DNA of 64,000 bases from Galeopsis tetrahit (Eukaryota > Streptophyta > Magnoliopsida > Lamiales > Lamiaceae): positions 64,514,867-64,578,866 of the forward strand of contig OY776130.1 of assembly GCA_963675135.1 (NCBI GenBank), given 5' to 3'. The notes beneath the pieces are model-generated. The model saw only the letters and a list, made by a program, of their open reading frames with translations, was not told the origin of the DNA and did not search any database. Positions 37,501 to 49,013 of this stretch are shown here, one piece after another; position 1 is the stretch's first letter, and each line of letters starts with the position of its first letter. Made by a program: the position numbers and the translations under genes.

Positions 37501-40500
37501 TAGCCATATTTTATACTCCCTCCGTCCCACAATAACTTTCATGTGTAGGTGAGCACAAAGTGTAATAATGAGTAGGCTTTTGAAGTGTAATTTTGTATAC
37601 TTTAATGTATAAAGTAAAGAAATGAGTTGATTTGTGTGTATGTGTGGGACCAAAATTAATGGCATTTTGTGTAAAATTGTGGATATTGTAAGGGTGGAGT
37701 TTATAGAGGAATTTCCATTTTAAGGATGTGAAAGTTATTGTGGGACATCTCGAAAAGGAAAGTGTGAAGTTATTAAGGGACGGAGGGAGTAATTGCTTGG
37801 TACTCACCAATTACACTACTTCCAATATATTGCCAATAACTGCTTATATTAACAGTGGCAAGTGAACAGTCAAGCAAGTAATGAAGATCATAACATATGG
37901 AGACAACTAGCCACTAAATAAAAAAGTAAATATGGAGAAAAATACAGAGAAATTATGAATGATCGTACAGCTTCCAAAACAGAGGTACATAGAGAAGTGG
38001 ACAAGCGTCGTTGGCTTGGACCCCCCAGTTTCCCTCTAATAGAACCTGGCAGAACCGTGTTTTCTGTCACCACATCCCACCAAAAGACAGAACTTGAGGA
38101 TTTGGTAAATGAAACCAGTTCATCCTGCCAAAGCATTTGATGAAACATTATGAAGCTATCATTTAAAGCAATAATGTGGGAAGCTACAAGTGCAATTCGT
38201 ACCAGAAATGAAAGCCATACTACTGTAAACTTGTCAAAGATGATTGAATCTTCCTTACAACATAGTTTGTCTGCAGACCTAGGAGGGTCTGGATCACTAT
38301 TCACTCTTCTTGTAACTCGACTAGTAGTTGTTCTCTCTTGGATTATTTGTAGTTCCTCAACCAAACTGCAAACAAGAATGAGAAATTTCACCGGTACCCA
38401 CTCTAAACGGTCCTTCATTTTGTAGAAGTCAACCCCATGATCCTGAATGAACTGCATAAATGGGTTAACAGGGGTAAAAATCAAGACCATTCACAAGAAG
38501 AACACAAATACATCAAATTTAAATATAGTTAAAACCAACCAACGAATATATGTGTACCAACTTCAACCAGAAAACTGGATTGGCTGCCTCCAATGAGACT
38601 AGTGAACAGGATTATTTCCAACTCTCTAGCAATTTAAAATTGCCTAAATGATTCATTTGCATACTAATCAATGGTATAAATAGAAGTAATAAGTGACTAG
38701 ACAATTTGTACAATCAACCAAAGCATAAATCAATCTACCAATCAATCAAGATAATAAAGATAACATGATCAGGCTTTAAAAAAAAACATGATCAAACCAA
38801 CAAAGGAAACACAAACAATCTGAAGGATAGATTGATTCATATTTCGAATCTCCTGCTAAAGTTGGTGTGTAGATATACGCATTCCCAACTTGGTAATATA
38901 ATTGTCTAACACCTAAGAGTCACTAATGTTGGTGCGTAGATATACGTATCCTAGCTAATGAGGTTACCAGTGTTTACATGATATACCATGTCTTGTTAAT
39001 AGAGAAACAGAGATTTTATTAATGAAGAGAAAAAAGATAAATGATGAGAGATCTCTAACACAGAATACATGCACTGAAACATAGAATGGGACTACATCAA
39101 TAACGGAGCAAAGCTCAAATCCTGGCTAAATCTGAAAGACTGATGTCTCTAGATGACCAATGGCCAGACAACCAAAGACAACTCTATACTTTATCTATCC
39201 CAAAAATTTAACATAGGGTATGTTTGTTTTACGACTAGCCCGGCTGGACTTTGATTTTGTGATCACAATTTTTGTTTGTTACGAGACTCAAATAGAAGTT
39301 TTTGGAATCAAATCAAATCCAACTTTACCTTATCTATAAAAACACTACTTTATCACCTACCACCCACCCTCCATTTTAATCTAGCAATACCACTCGCATC
39401 TTCATATATATACACACACACATATAGATATATGTTTAAATCACTTAAATGATATTATTACCAATCACTTTTACATATTTGATTTGACATAAAGCTCACG
39501 TTACCAAAATCTCAAAACAAACATACTATTACTATGCATTAAGATTTTCAAATCCACAAGAATCTTAAAGTATGAAATTCCCCCGCCCACAATAATCCCG
39601 TACCAATCATACCCTAAGGTGCCCCTAGTGACTCTCGTTAGAGTTCTCAAAAATTCTCTTGTTCCTCTCAATCCAAATGGACCATGGGAACAATAGTCTT
39701 CCATAGCACTTTGTCTCTCTTATTAATGGCACTGCCTAGATTATCTACTAATAAATATGCAGCTAAAACGGGTATAACCCATTGCAGGCCCAATTCATTG
39801 TTAACTTTGTTCCAGATATCCTGGGACACACCAGTTTGGTGATAAAAACATATTCAACAAAACAGCAACTTCACTTGAAAGTAAAGAGCAACGAGGGTGA
39901 AATCAAGTATTTCTTGATCATCATATAATGTCAACCTCCAAAACACTGGCCAATGAGGCAGTGCCAAGCCCCCAGACACGCTTTAACCAATACCTTTTAA
40001 ATCACTAATGGGTATTTGATAATATATACTCAAACAATAACTCAAGCAAACTAGTATATGCAGGAATTGAAATACGCATAGCATATTAACATAAAATGAA
40101 CAAAAAAAAAATATGAAGAGATAAAAATAAAAAAACATATGGTAGCATTTCAAACACAAACAAAACACACATAATAAAACCTTAAGGATTGGGTCAAAGT
40201 GGTTCATGTCGTCAACTACAAGAAAGAGAACCCGAGTCCAACATTTTGCTGTAGATACCCATGACTCCAATTCTTCATCATCATATGTGATATTAGAATC
40301 TACTTGATGTTGATAACTTATAAAGTTCTTCGGAAATCCATTGATAGCCTTCAGAAGCTGCAAATTAGGATCCCGGAGCCATTTCTGAACTACACATCTT
40401 AATAAACCTATAGTACAACTCAAGATCAACAACTGCAAATCCAGGAAATTATATACAGCACTCACAACTTATACATACCACCATGGTCGGTATATTCACG

Positions 40501-43500
40501 AGGCAGGCTAGAAATGAAGTGCAAAATGTTCTCCAGTGGAACATCAGTTGCAGTCATCACTGAAGCAGCAGCTGCCAAAATCTTCTCACAAACTGAAATC
40601 AATAGTAAGGTTAGATGCATGATTTAAATATTAACCATTCAGTGTTTAACGAATACGACAAACTAAGTTAATACCTTGATGCCGATATTTACGATTAAAA
40701 TGTCGTTTGCTACTGTCAAGAATAAATCGCATGATATCCAATAAGTTAGCTCTATCAATTTGACAAGAGCTAAGTGCAGATTCAAAAATGATCTGATCAG
40801 AGGTGACATCACTAGAGAGCCAAGTTTCACGATTGTGTTTCACAATACCACGGGCAGCAGAAGCAATGCACTCCACAAGGCACATGAACCCAGCTCGTCC
40901 AAAGGAATACATTTTGGATACAGATGACAAATCAACCAGGAACGCAATATGCTGCCTGAAATCAAAATAACCATTCATACCACAAACTAATTCAAAAAAA
41001 TTGTAATATAAGCATGTCATCAATCAGATTAAAAGCGCAATTGTTTGCAGAAAGTGAAACAAACGGAAAGATGCATTAATAAGTTTTTCTTCTATATGAT
41101 CTACTTGTAGTACATTCAACTTCAGGATTGATTTAAACGTAATATGTATTTTTATATTCTTGATCTCATCATTGAATGAGAGAATCGGGACAACTTTTTT
41201 TCGTCCATTGTGCTCTCTTCATTTCCTATAAAGTTACATCTATTCACCCAAACATAGAAAGGATATAAATTTTTACATCTCACTATCTCAGAGTGCTATA
41301 AAATAAAACATGTTCAGCATAAACTGAAAAGCAAAGAGTTAAGAATTCCTAGTCACAAAAAGCATATATTGTTATTATGATCAATCAAAGAATCATTTGG
41401 CAAAGGACACTCCATGGGCCATCTGCAATAAGTCAGATTTTCTGAAGAAATATGGCAGCACCCTAACATATCATATCATACCTATCTTCCATATAGCTAC
41501 CATAAAGGTGTAGAAATCTGGCTACAGCTTCAATTGTCGGCGAAGAGTATATTTCCTTCACACCTGTGATAGGGACAAAAAAATTGTAAACTACCATCAG
41601 ATATTTGATTAACTATAAAATTTCAAATTCTTAAAATGAAGTGAACAGACCAAATTCCTTGTGGTGCACAGGATCGTTTAACCCTTGTATAAGCGGACCA
41701 AGTATGAAATTTCTTGGCACTACTTTTGCACAGCAGCCGTAGTTTTCCCATTCGAATGACAAAAATGACTGCATAACAAGGCATCGTACTGCAGTAAACA
41801 ATGGAAGTATTAAAGTTTGGGAAGAAAAATCACATGTACCAACATGTACAAGTAAGATAATGCAACTTCAAATATCAGAATATCACAAGAGTTGTGACAA
41901 CAGAGTGTACCTTGAGGATTATCATGGCAAAAGCCGCGTTCCCATAAGATTGTCAACCATTCAAAAATTTGCTCAGCAGTCGCCATCCGATTGTAATAAA
42001 GATCTTCATCAACAGAACCCACCGAATTTTCTAATGGAAATGCAGAACGAAGCAAAATCACAATCTGTGAAAGCCAAAAAGAAAAATTATGTTAAACAAG
42101 ACAATCCCACTGAATCATATAGATTGCCAGCACCAACAAATAGTACATTTACTGCAGATAATAAGTCACAAAGCAGCAAATGTTCAAAATTAGACATCCA
42201 CACTTTAGTAGTACATAAATTTAAATGGCATCTTAGAGGCAGAGTATCCTTAGGTTATTTTAGCAAATTAAGGCAAGTTGAGAAGAGTTCTCTCATCCCT
42301 ATTTTTGCAATACAGTACTGTATATGTTTCTTATCAAAAAAAAAAAAAAGAGGAGATCTACATGAATAATGTCATCACAACTCAGCAGTCTATAACAATG
42401 CCACGAATGAGGATATAAGAATCTGAATTTCATGAATATGAACTAGAACAAATACATGAACATGGCGACGACAGAAATTAGCCGACTCTGACTCAATCAG
42501 GGTTTTCTTTTTTACCTTATATTGGTTATCTCTTGACCATTACGCTAACCATTTTAAACGGTAAGATGCATATCAATTGTCCCAACTTCTAAACTTGAAA
42601 ATGAACATTTGTTGCATTAGACTTCATTTCTGCTGAAATGAAGGAGACTATCGAAAAGTTATGATGGATGCTCAGATATTTTCAAGCTAACCTAATGGGA
42701 TGAGTCCGTTCCACAACAATACAAGAATAATTCCTTACTCTATAATACGGGAAGAGAAGTTCACTCCATAAATATGAATAAATAAGGATGGCAAACCTGG
42801 TGATTCCAAGCTGCTTCAACCAAATGGGTACCGTACTCTTCAAGCATTTCATAAAGAAAAACAAATGCCTCCCATCTATACCATCTAGTGGAGCTCAATT
42901 CACTGTGATTGCATATTCTCCCAACACCCAATGACTGGGCTTCTTGGTCAGCCCACCTCCCTCGTTTGCCCATCATGCGAGAATTGGAATCTTTCTCATC
43001 AGATAATTCCTCCAAATTTTCAGAGTAGCATTTCCTTTCTTCTTTCAAGTTTAATGTTGTTTTCAGTATATGCAACGATTGCTTCCTTATTAAACTCTCC
43101 TTATCAAGCTTAAAAATCAAAATACATAATATGTCAACAAAAATATATATATTCAAACGTAAAATTTATCGGTACATTTTTCAAAAGAAAATCTGAATAA
43201 ATGGCCCATTTACCAAGCCACTCTTTAATTCATCCCAAAATTCTTGCTCAGCTCTCAAATCAAATGTTTGCTCTCTTTTATCCACATTCACATCTTCATC
43301 AATTGGAGATGGCCAGGATAAGTACAAGGAAAGTATATCATAAGCATCTTTTCTCTCCACAGATCCCAAAGAAAATAGTAGTTTACAACACTTCCATATT
43401 TTCATAAAGAAGTCCTTCCTGGAAAAAACAACAAAACTTTTTTTCAGATCAAAAGGCTGGGGATGGGATTTAAGAAAGATAAGATTAAATAATATAGATT

Positions 43501-46500
43501 TATTGGTTTACATTAACAAATTTATATACCTAGTTAATACATGAGACATCCCAGGAACTGCAACTTGGAAAGTATATTCACGTGCAAATGCTTTGAATAG
43601 AAATGGAAGAAGAAATCTGATTGCAATAGACCGGTGTTCCAAAGTTTCTAAGAGCATTTGAAGAGTCAAACTAGAAAGGTCCCAGAGCATATTTCCTAAA
43701 AAAGAATTTGCCAGGGACCCATTTGCTAAAGTTGACTCCGAAGCAACTACTTCATATTTGTTCCGAAGAGCAGCCTCCAGTGTCAAAGATAATATATTAC
43801 AACATATAGGTAACGGAAGATCGTAAGAGCTACATACTAAATTATCTTCTGAAATATACTTTTGTTTTGATTTATCGTGAAAATCTTCAAATGATTTTGG
43901 GATCACTTTATTGTCCACAGAGCCCTTAAATATGGAATTTTCACTCCATTTGTATATTGCAAACTGTTCACTTTGAACCATTCCCATTGATAGGCCAATT
44001 GATCTTAATAAAAATGGCACCATGGTTGCTTCAAGAACCTCCCAACTATTTGTTTCAGTTACAACATTGAGGAACAAACTTGCAACCTGATGTAAAACAG
44101 GAATAAAAGCAATAAGCTGATGGATGAAAATGCTATAGGCAAATTTAGAATGTTTGGTGAAAAGAATGGAAGCTAAATGATATACCTCATTAAATAGCTC
44201 ACGGTCATATGGATGGACCAACTTCAACAAAGGAATCCACATTTTCCAAACAAATATATGCATGTGATCAGAACCTGCAGGAAATTTCTCTAAACAACAA
44301 TCAAAAAAAGAATTAAGCTAGCAGTCTAGCCTTAGCTTACAAACTACGCAAAGTAAATTCTCAATTCAAAAGCTTCTAGGATTGAGGGTGCAAAGTTCAG
44401 TATTACCAGTCTTTCAATTAACCGATTTCAACATAGAATGAATTAGAATGCTTCCATTAAAAACCACAAGCATTACGCTTTAGAATTGAAAATTAAAAAC
44501 ATAAGCAAATAAAAGTAAGATATGCAAGGAAGGAAATCATCAGGGTTTAAACAATAGTACAAGCTGACCTGACTTCTGTACGAGGTGAGAAAGGGCAGCC
44601 ACATAGGCAGTAACAGAGTTAAGCCATTCACTGTCCATGGTTAATCTTTTTTGCACAGTTCCCTACATAAATAGCACATCATACTTACTCAAATCGGTGA
44701 AGTAATTATCATTTAAGATTCAGCTGAAATCAAACGAGCCCTCTTTCACAGAGAAGACTTCAAAGTTCATCATGTCAGCCCTTCAATTAATTGCAATATC
44801 ATCAACCTAATTCAAACGTCACTTTGAAATCAAAGGCACATTCAAATTCAACCACTTCAAATTAATGAAATACTTGTTTTCCAAGAACATCCTAACAGAA
44901 ACTGGAACTAGTAACTCAGGCAGATGATATGCAAAGGAGTAACTTTCCATGATGAGTTGATGACTCTAGGATTAGTATCCGCATATCTAGTGACATTTTA
45001 AATTGTTTTACAAAATAATACATCATGATTATTGACAAACTAAGGGTAATACCATTTGCTTTTGGGAGGACATGTAGGAGGGTAGTTCTTCATTTTCTTG
45101 TCATTTCCTGCACTCTACAGACTCTCTTCTGCTCACAAAAAACCAATCAGTTCTTTCTTATCTAACTCAAATCTGTTTTCTCATCCTCTTTCCTGGATTT
45201 TTCACTTTTATACGAATTTAAGGGATTGGGAGATCCAGGATTTGGGTCAGATTCTTGGGTGTCTAGAGTCAACTATATTGAAGGGTTATGGGGATGATCG
45301 TAGGATTTGGGTTTCTGACTCATCTGGTGTTTTTTTTTTTTTTTTGTTAAATCTTTCTTCTTATCTTTGTGTTGTTGTGAGTAGGATTTGATTGTTGTCC
45401 CTTGATTTAAGGGAAGGCTCCGGTTTCGAAGAAAATCCAGGTTTTTCTGAGGTTGACTGTTTTGGGAAAGTTGGCTACTTGTGATGTTGTTCAAAAACGT
45501 TTTCCTTATGTACACCTTTCTCCTAGTTGGTGTGTTATGTGCAGAGTATCTTCGGAGGAACTTTCTCATCTGTTCGTGCATTGTCCCTTTTCTCGAGATG
45601 GGTGTTCAAGGGGTCTTCACAGGTTCGATGTTGGAGTAATTTGGGCAGATCTTTCAATAAGATAATTCAAACTTTTTGGAGGATCATGGTGTCGGGTGTC
45701 GTCTGGTCAATTAGGTTAGAAAGAAATAAGAGAACTTTTTAAGGATATTAATGAATCTGTAGATGAAGTTTGGGATAGGATCAAATATAGAGTGGCCTTT
45801 GGGCCGTGAGCCATAGATTGTTTAAGGATATGTCCCTGGCTGATGCTGTTAGGAACTGGTGCTTAGCCTTTTAGTCTACTTTTACTGACACTATCATTAT
45901 ATTATTGTTAGGGGATTCCTCATCCCTAATTTTGCAACAATATATGTTTCTTATCAAAAATAAATAAAAAAATTGGCAAACTATTTGTGGGAAAAAAGAA
46001 ACTCTCTTACTCATTGTAAGTCAAATTAACAAATTTTCACACTGCTCTCCCAGCTGATGTGTTAATATAATTTATTTAATAAGAAAGAGAAACGATATTT
46101 TATTGATAAGAGGTACAGTACAATGGGCGAGGATCCCTCTCAAAACATACAAAAATACAACTAAAGGACTGTGTTCGTATCATACATTCCCTACTAACCA
46201 AATACTGTTTCCCATTACAGAAACAAATGTAGAGCTCTCCTACAAGTGGATTCGAGGTGGATTTGAATTTTATCACTTGCAAATGTGAAAGTTTTCATGG
46301 CTTCAAAATCTTAGGGACAATGAACAGATTTGTTAGAATAAAGGGAGAATGTAGAATTAGAAGTAAAGAAGGGCCTGGAAGAATAAGCTTTTAGTAGCAC
46401 CCAGATAACTGCATATATTGACTAACTACCTCTGTATTTCGCGGTGTTGAAAAAAAATATATATATATATATATAATAAATTTTACATTAAATACTTTTA

Positions 46501-47165
46501 AAAAATTAAAAATTATATTAAAAAAATATTAGTAATATTTATTTATTCATGCTTGAAAAAAAAAAAGATTAATTTTACTAATTATTGTTCCTAAATTAAA
46601 TTTGTCACCAAAAAATTTTCAGATAATTAAATTGAAGCCTTATACAGAAATTGAACAAAATATGTAAGGGGAGAATCGATCATTTGTTTAGTTAGCAATT
46701 AGCATTCACCAATAACTGCCTATATTCACTCAGGATGATTAAATCATTCAACTTAGTGATGTTCTCTTTGTTGGTCTAGATTGTCCCCCGTCAATCAAGA
46801 AATATGAAATAATTTGGGAAGAAGTACAGGTCCTTTAACTAAACATAAGAAATAGACTAGTGCTTCTGGCATATATGCATATCTCAAATGAATTGGATGG
46901 AGAGGTAGGTCTAATGCAACTTCTCAACTTACAAACTTAGCTGAAATTAAGCTTCTCATTGAGGTTTCGGTATAAAAGAGAAGAAAATGAGTTAGAAGTT
47001 AGAAAAACATACCTCAGAGAAGTTGGGAAATTCATTGAGCAGGTGGTAGAAAAGTGACGATGGAGATGCGGCGGTTGAAGCCAGTATGCAGTCCAGCATT
47101 GCTGGAATTGCAACCGCTGGGACCCGCCGGAAACAGCGCCGGAGTGAATCTACGATGGGCTCCAT
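22595..47165 (-). CDS. TRM3: TRM3/TARBP1-type tRNA guanosine-18 2'-O-methyltransferase, 34 exons
   Basis: Family role: methylation of the ribose of G18 in tRNA using S-adenosylmethionine. Exons: 47165-47013, 44662-44569, 44274-44186, 44086-43530, 43418-43214, 43108-42797, 42064-41911, 41788-41651, 41563-41482, 40955-40675, 40592-40479, 40407-40181, 38451-37969, 36451-36314, 36187-35945, 35677-35550, 34613-34490, 34303-34142, 34061-33914, 33715-33615, 32909-32748, 32070-32023, 31759-31652, 31165-31091, 29896-29846, 28803-28660, 28578-28448, 27188-27101, 26311-26252, 26182-25933, 25695-25544, 25432-25362, 23866-23710, 22759-22595. All junctions are GT-AG, phases agree, and lengths sum to 5595 nt (1864 aa plus stop), close to the size I recall for the Arabidopsis homologue. 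Residues 1 to about 1600 are a long helical, ARM-like region without catalytic motifs. The SpoU domain occupies about 1684-1864. The exon model is mine by eye, and a few small exons could shift. Start: the first ATG, giving MEPIVDSLRRCF. Confidence 0.93.
24050..24298. mobile_element. Stowaway MITE in a TRM3-like intron
   Basis: Left end CTTCCCTCGGTTCCTTTTTA, right end in reverse complement CCCTCTCCATTCCTTTTTAT, flanked by TA (24048-24049, 24299-24300). It lies between exons 32 and 33. Confidence 0.78.
24589..24988. mobile_element. hAT-type MITE in the same intron
   Basis: Left TAGGAATGAGTGAGTC and right (reverse complement) TAGGGGTGTAAATGAGCC. The 8-bp flanks GACCTCAC (24581-24588) and GACATCAC (24989-24996) differ at one base, so the insertion is old. 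Same terminus family as 5121. Confidence 0.82.
25090..25322. mobile_element. Stowaway MITE in the same intron
   Basis: Left TTCCCTCCATCGACCAAAAG and right (reverse complement) TTCCCTCTGTCCACCAAAAG with TA at 25088-25089 and 25323-25324. Only about 40 bp from exon 32. Confidence 0.85.
27620..28420. other. Intron stretch of unknown origin
   Basis: Less AT-rich than other introns of this gene and with short open segments, which suggests an old transposon fragment. No recognisable family motif on either strand. Confidence 0.3.
28990..29520 (+). mobile_element. Ty3/Gypsy retrotransposon remnant (pol 3' end and LTR-like sequence)
   Basis: The plus-strand frame at about 29004-29133 reads REDATWQDISNFKGQF, then LVDKAVLLGDGND and a stop. 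This is like the extreme C-terminus of plant Gypsy polyproteins (ATWED ... F ... LEDK ... GGN). LTR-like sequence follows (ggaaggaaagtattctctgttg at about 29380-29402). Antisense to the host gene, between exons 25 and 26. Boundaries approximate. Confidence 0.5.
30598..30740 (+). mobile_element. Copia gag N-terminal fragment
   Basis: MKMKAYLRAFDLWEVLDAGR and then NPTIAQIHPHSEE resemble the start of plant Copia gag proteins (UBN2/DUF4219 type). The frame ends in an A-run at about 30722-30740. Antisense within the intron between exons 24 and 25; no other part of the element recognised. Confidence 0.6.
32974..33218. mobile_element. Stowaway MITE in a TRM3-like intron
   Basis: Termini CTCCCTCCGTCCGTC and CTCCCTCCGTCAGCT (reverse complement), TA at 32972-32973 and 33219-33220. 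Between exons 20 and 21. Confidence 0.88.
34883..35137. mobile_element. Stowaway MITE in a TRM3-like intron
   Basis: Termini CTCCCTCCGTCCCC and CTCCCTCCGTCCCTC (reverse complement), TA at 34881-34882 and 35138-35139. Between exons 16 and 17. Confidence 0.88.
37516..37789. mobile_element. Stowaway MITE in a TRM3-like intron
   Basis: Termini CTCCCTCCGTCCCACAATAA and CTCCCTCCGTCCCTTAATAA (reverse complement), TA at 37514-37515 and 37790-37791. Between exons 13 and 14. Confidence 0.9.
39216..39614. mobile_element. Tourist/Harbinger-like MITE related to the 4015-5566 element
   Basis: Left GGGTATGTTTGTTTTACG; right end in reverse complement GGGTATGATTGGTACGGG. Inner right sequence (ctcaaaacaaacatac ... 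ttactatgcattaagatttt) parallels the inner MITE at 4015-5566. Only TA is clearly shared by the flanks, so the exact limits are uncertain. Between exons 12 and 13. Confidence 0.6.
42288..42352 (+). repeat. LINE 3'-tail fragment
   Basis: The sequence gttctctcatccctattttt ... tatgtttcttatcaaaaaaa matches the tail of the LINE remnant ending near 45968 and ends in an A-run. A 5'-truncated insertion in the intron between exons 6 and 7. Confidence 0.6.
45095..45968 (+). mobile_element. LINE (non-LTR retrotransposon) 3' remnant
   Basis: The plus-strand frames, broken by stops and shifts, resemble the C-terminus of plant LINE reverse transcriptases. First comes SWIFHFYTNLRDWEIQDLG at about 45210, then KRFPYVHLSPSWCVMCRVSS and HLFVHCPFSR (45490-45600). 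These form the zf-RVT zinc-binding domain (C..C...H...C). The 3' tail ends in ttatcaaaaataaataaaaa. It is antisense in intron 1 of the TRM3-like gene and accounts for part of that intron's 2350 bp. Confidence 0.75.
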
Positions 47166-48584
47166 AGAAAATTATGCTTTCTCCAAATTGCGGAATGTTA
47201 GAATGGTGCTTGGGGCTTAAACCCTACGAGCGAATTTGCTAATGGGGTTCAGGAAGAAAATTGAAAATCTGAAAATACGCCTATTTTTATTTTAACTTTT
47301 GCAAAATGCATTTTTAGTCCTTTAAACATGAGTATTTTATTTTAAAGGACTTTATTTTAACTTTTGCAAAAAAACATTTTTAGTGCTTAAAACATGAGAG
47401 TATTTTATTTCCAAAGATTTTCACGGTACGCATCCTTATACATAAGCACTTAGCAAGAAATTAAAAAACAAAAAAAAAAGAGTTAAAAATCAAATTGAAT
47501 CTCATTTAATACATTTATACCTATTTTAAATTTAAATTTCAACACTTCTTTGTACCATGTATTTTTAAAATAAAAAATCATTGTCCATCATCATACTATT
47601 CTCATAACACATTGTATATTTTTTAATTGAAATGTCCTAAAATATTGGGTTTTTTATCACTTTATTGTCTTTTAATTAAATAATTTTTAAAATAAGGTAT
47701 TTTTTTAAAAATATATCAAAATGTAGTAAAACGTGTTAGGGTCAAGTGTTTCGGTTACAAAGACGCAGGCCCCCATGCGTTATGGGGTCAAAATACAATT
47801 AACATATCTTGTTTAGAATTAAAAATATAAAAAAGGGAGAAACGTGCCGCTCCAACGCGTTTTCACTATTGTAAATTCTTTTTTTCATTTAAAAATTTTA
47901 AAAAAAAAAAAAACAATCATTTGAAAACGCCTTGCCACAGAGCGTTTTCCTTTTATGTATGTATGAGTTTTTTATGCATGCATATTATACATGATTAATA
48001 AACCTACATCAATTATTAAAATAGAAATTGCATAGCAGAAAATTTGGCATGTATATTTCCTTATTAATTTCCATGTAGGAGACCAAACTAGGAATAATTT
48101 TACCGTTCATATTTCAAATTAATTAATCACTTTAAGCTCTGCACTACAAGAAATTATTAAGCTAATATATTTAATATAAAATCCGAATATTTTAAATAAT
48201 TTTTTTTGAAAAATAGTTGAAGATAAAATTTTGTATGCAACTGTCCCATAAATAGTTTAAGATAAAATATGAATGGCATTCCTTGTAAATTTTTATCTAT
48301 CTATAAACATCTACATTTGCACACTTTTTTTAGTGAGACCTCCCGCATCAAAAAAAAAATTAAACAAATTCTTATTGAGATGTTCTACACAATTTTACAC
48401 ACTTTTTTTAGTGAGACCTCCCACATCAAAAAAAAATTAAACAAATTCTTATTGAGATGTTCTACACAATAAAATTAGATTATTTCACACAAAAAATTGC
48501 ATGAAATATGATGTAAATATCAAAATAGAATAGCTCAAATTTATGAGATCGTCTCATATAAAATCATCTCTTATTTACATTATA
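47166..48584. other. Upstream region of the TRM3-like gene and intergenic sequence
   Basis: The 5' leader and promoter of the minus-strand gene must lie in the first few hundred bases; no clear TATA box was identified. The rest has no gene. A direct duplication of about 80 bp lies at 48318-48470 (cacttttttttagtgagacc ... gagatgttctacacaat). Confidence 0.5.
48318..48470. repeat. Two tandem copies of an ~82-bp unit
   Basis: The unit begins cacttttttttagtgagacc and ends gagatgttctacacaat. The two copies differ by a few bases and by an A-run length change. No coding value. Confidence 0.8.
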
Positions 48585-49013
48585 CTAGTTTTTGCCCGTG
48601 CGATGCACGGGTATATTTGTTGTTGTTTTTGAAAAAAATATATAAATGTTATTTTATATATATTAACATACTGACACAAAAAGAGTTTGAAGTTTATCGT
48701 TTTTCATCAAAAGACTTTTTTTTATTCATAAACTCATTATTCACAGTTTATTTCTTCTGCAGAACCTTCTTCTTTGGACAATTCAATTACAAAACCAATG
48801 AATCAGTAATTTGAGACTGGTGTTGACGGGAGAACAACCTTCTATCGATATTTATAGTGGTGGTCGTGAAAGGAGAGGTGAATAATTATTTTCTCAATTA
48901 TTGTGAAATTGATTGAGTACCTACTTCTAACGAACATGACACATGACTTCAAAATATACTTGGCAAAATAGTTTTTTTTTAGGAAAGACTAATTCCTCTT
49001 TTATATAATAAGA
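48585..49013 (-). mobile_element. Complete 429-bp non-autonomous Helitron
   Basis: On the minus strand it begins TCTTATTATATAAAAGAGGA (49013 downward) after a host A. It ends with the hairpin CCCGTGC-ATC-GCACGGG followed by CAAAAACTAG (CTAG at 48588-48585) before a host T at 48584. This is the expected Helitron insertion between A and T. No Rep or helicase coding. The hairpin stem is close to that of the large Helitron at 17809-17824. Confidence 0.88.

Noticed and set aside
34906..38490. Small open frames inside MITEs and introns (34906-35100, 37366-37810, 38150-38425)
   Set aside because: Shadows of Stowaway elements or of the TRM3-like exon on the opposite strand.
45273..45581. 102-codon minus-strand frame
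   Set aside because: Antisense of the LINE remnant, with no protein resemblance.
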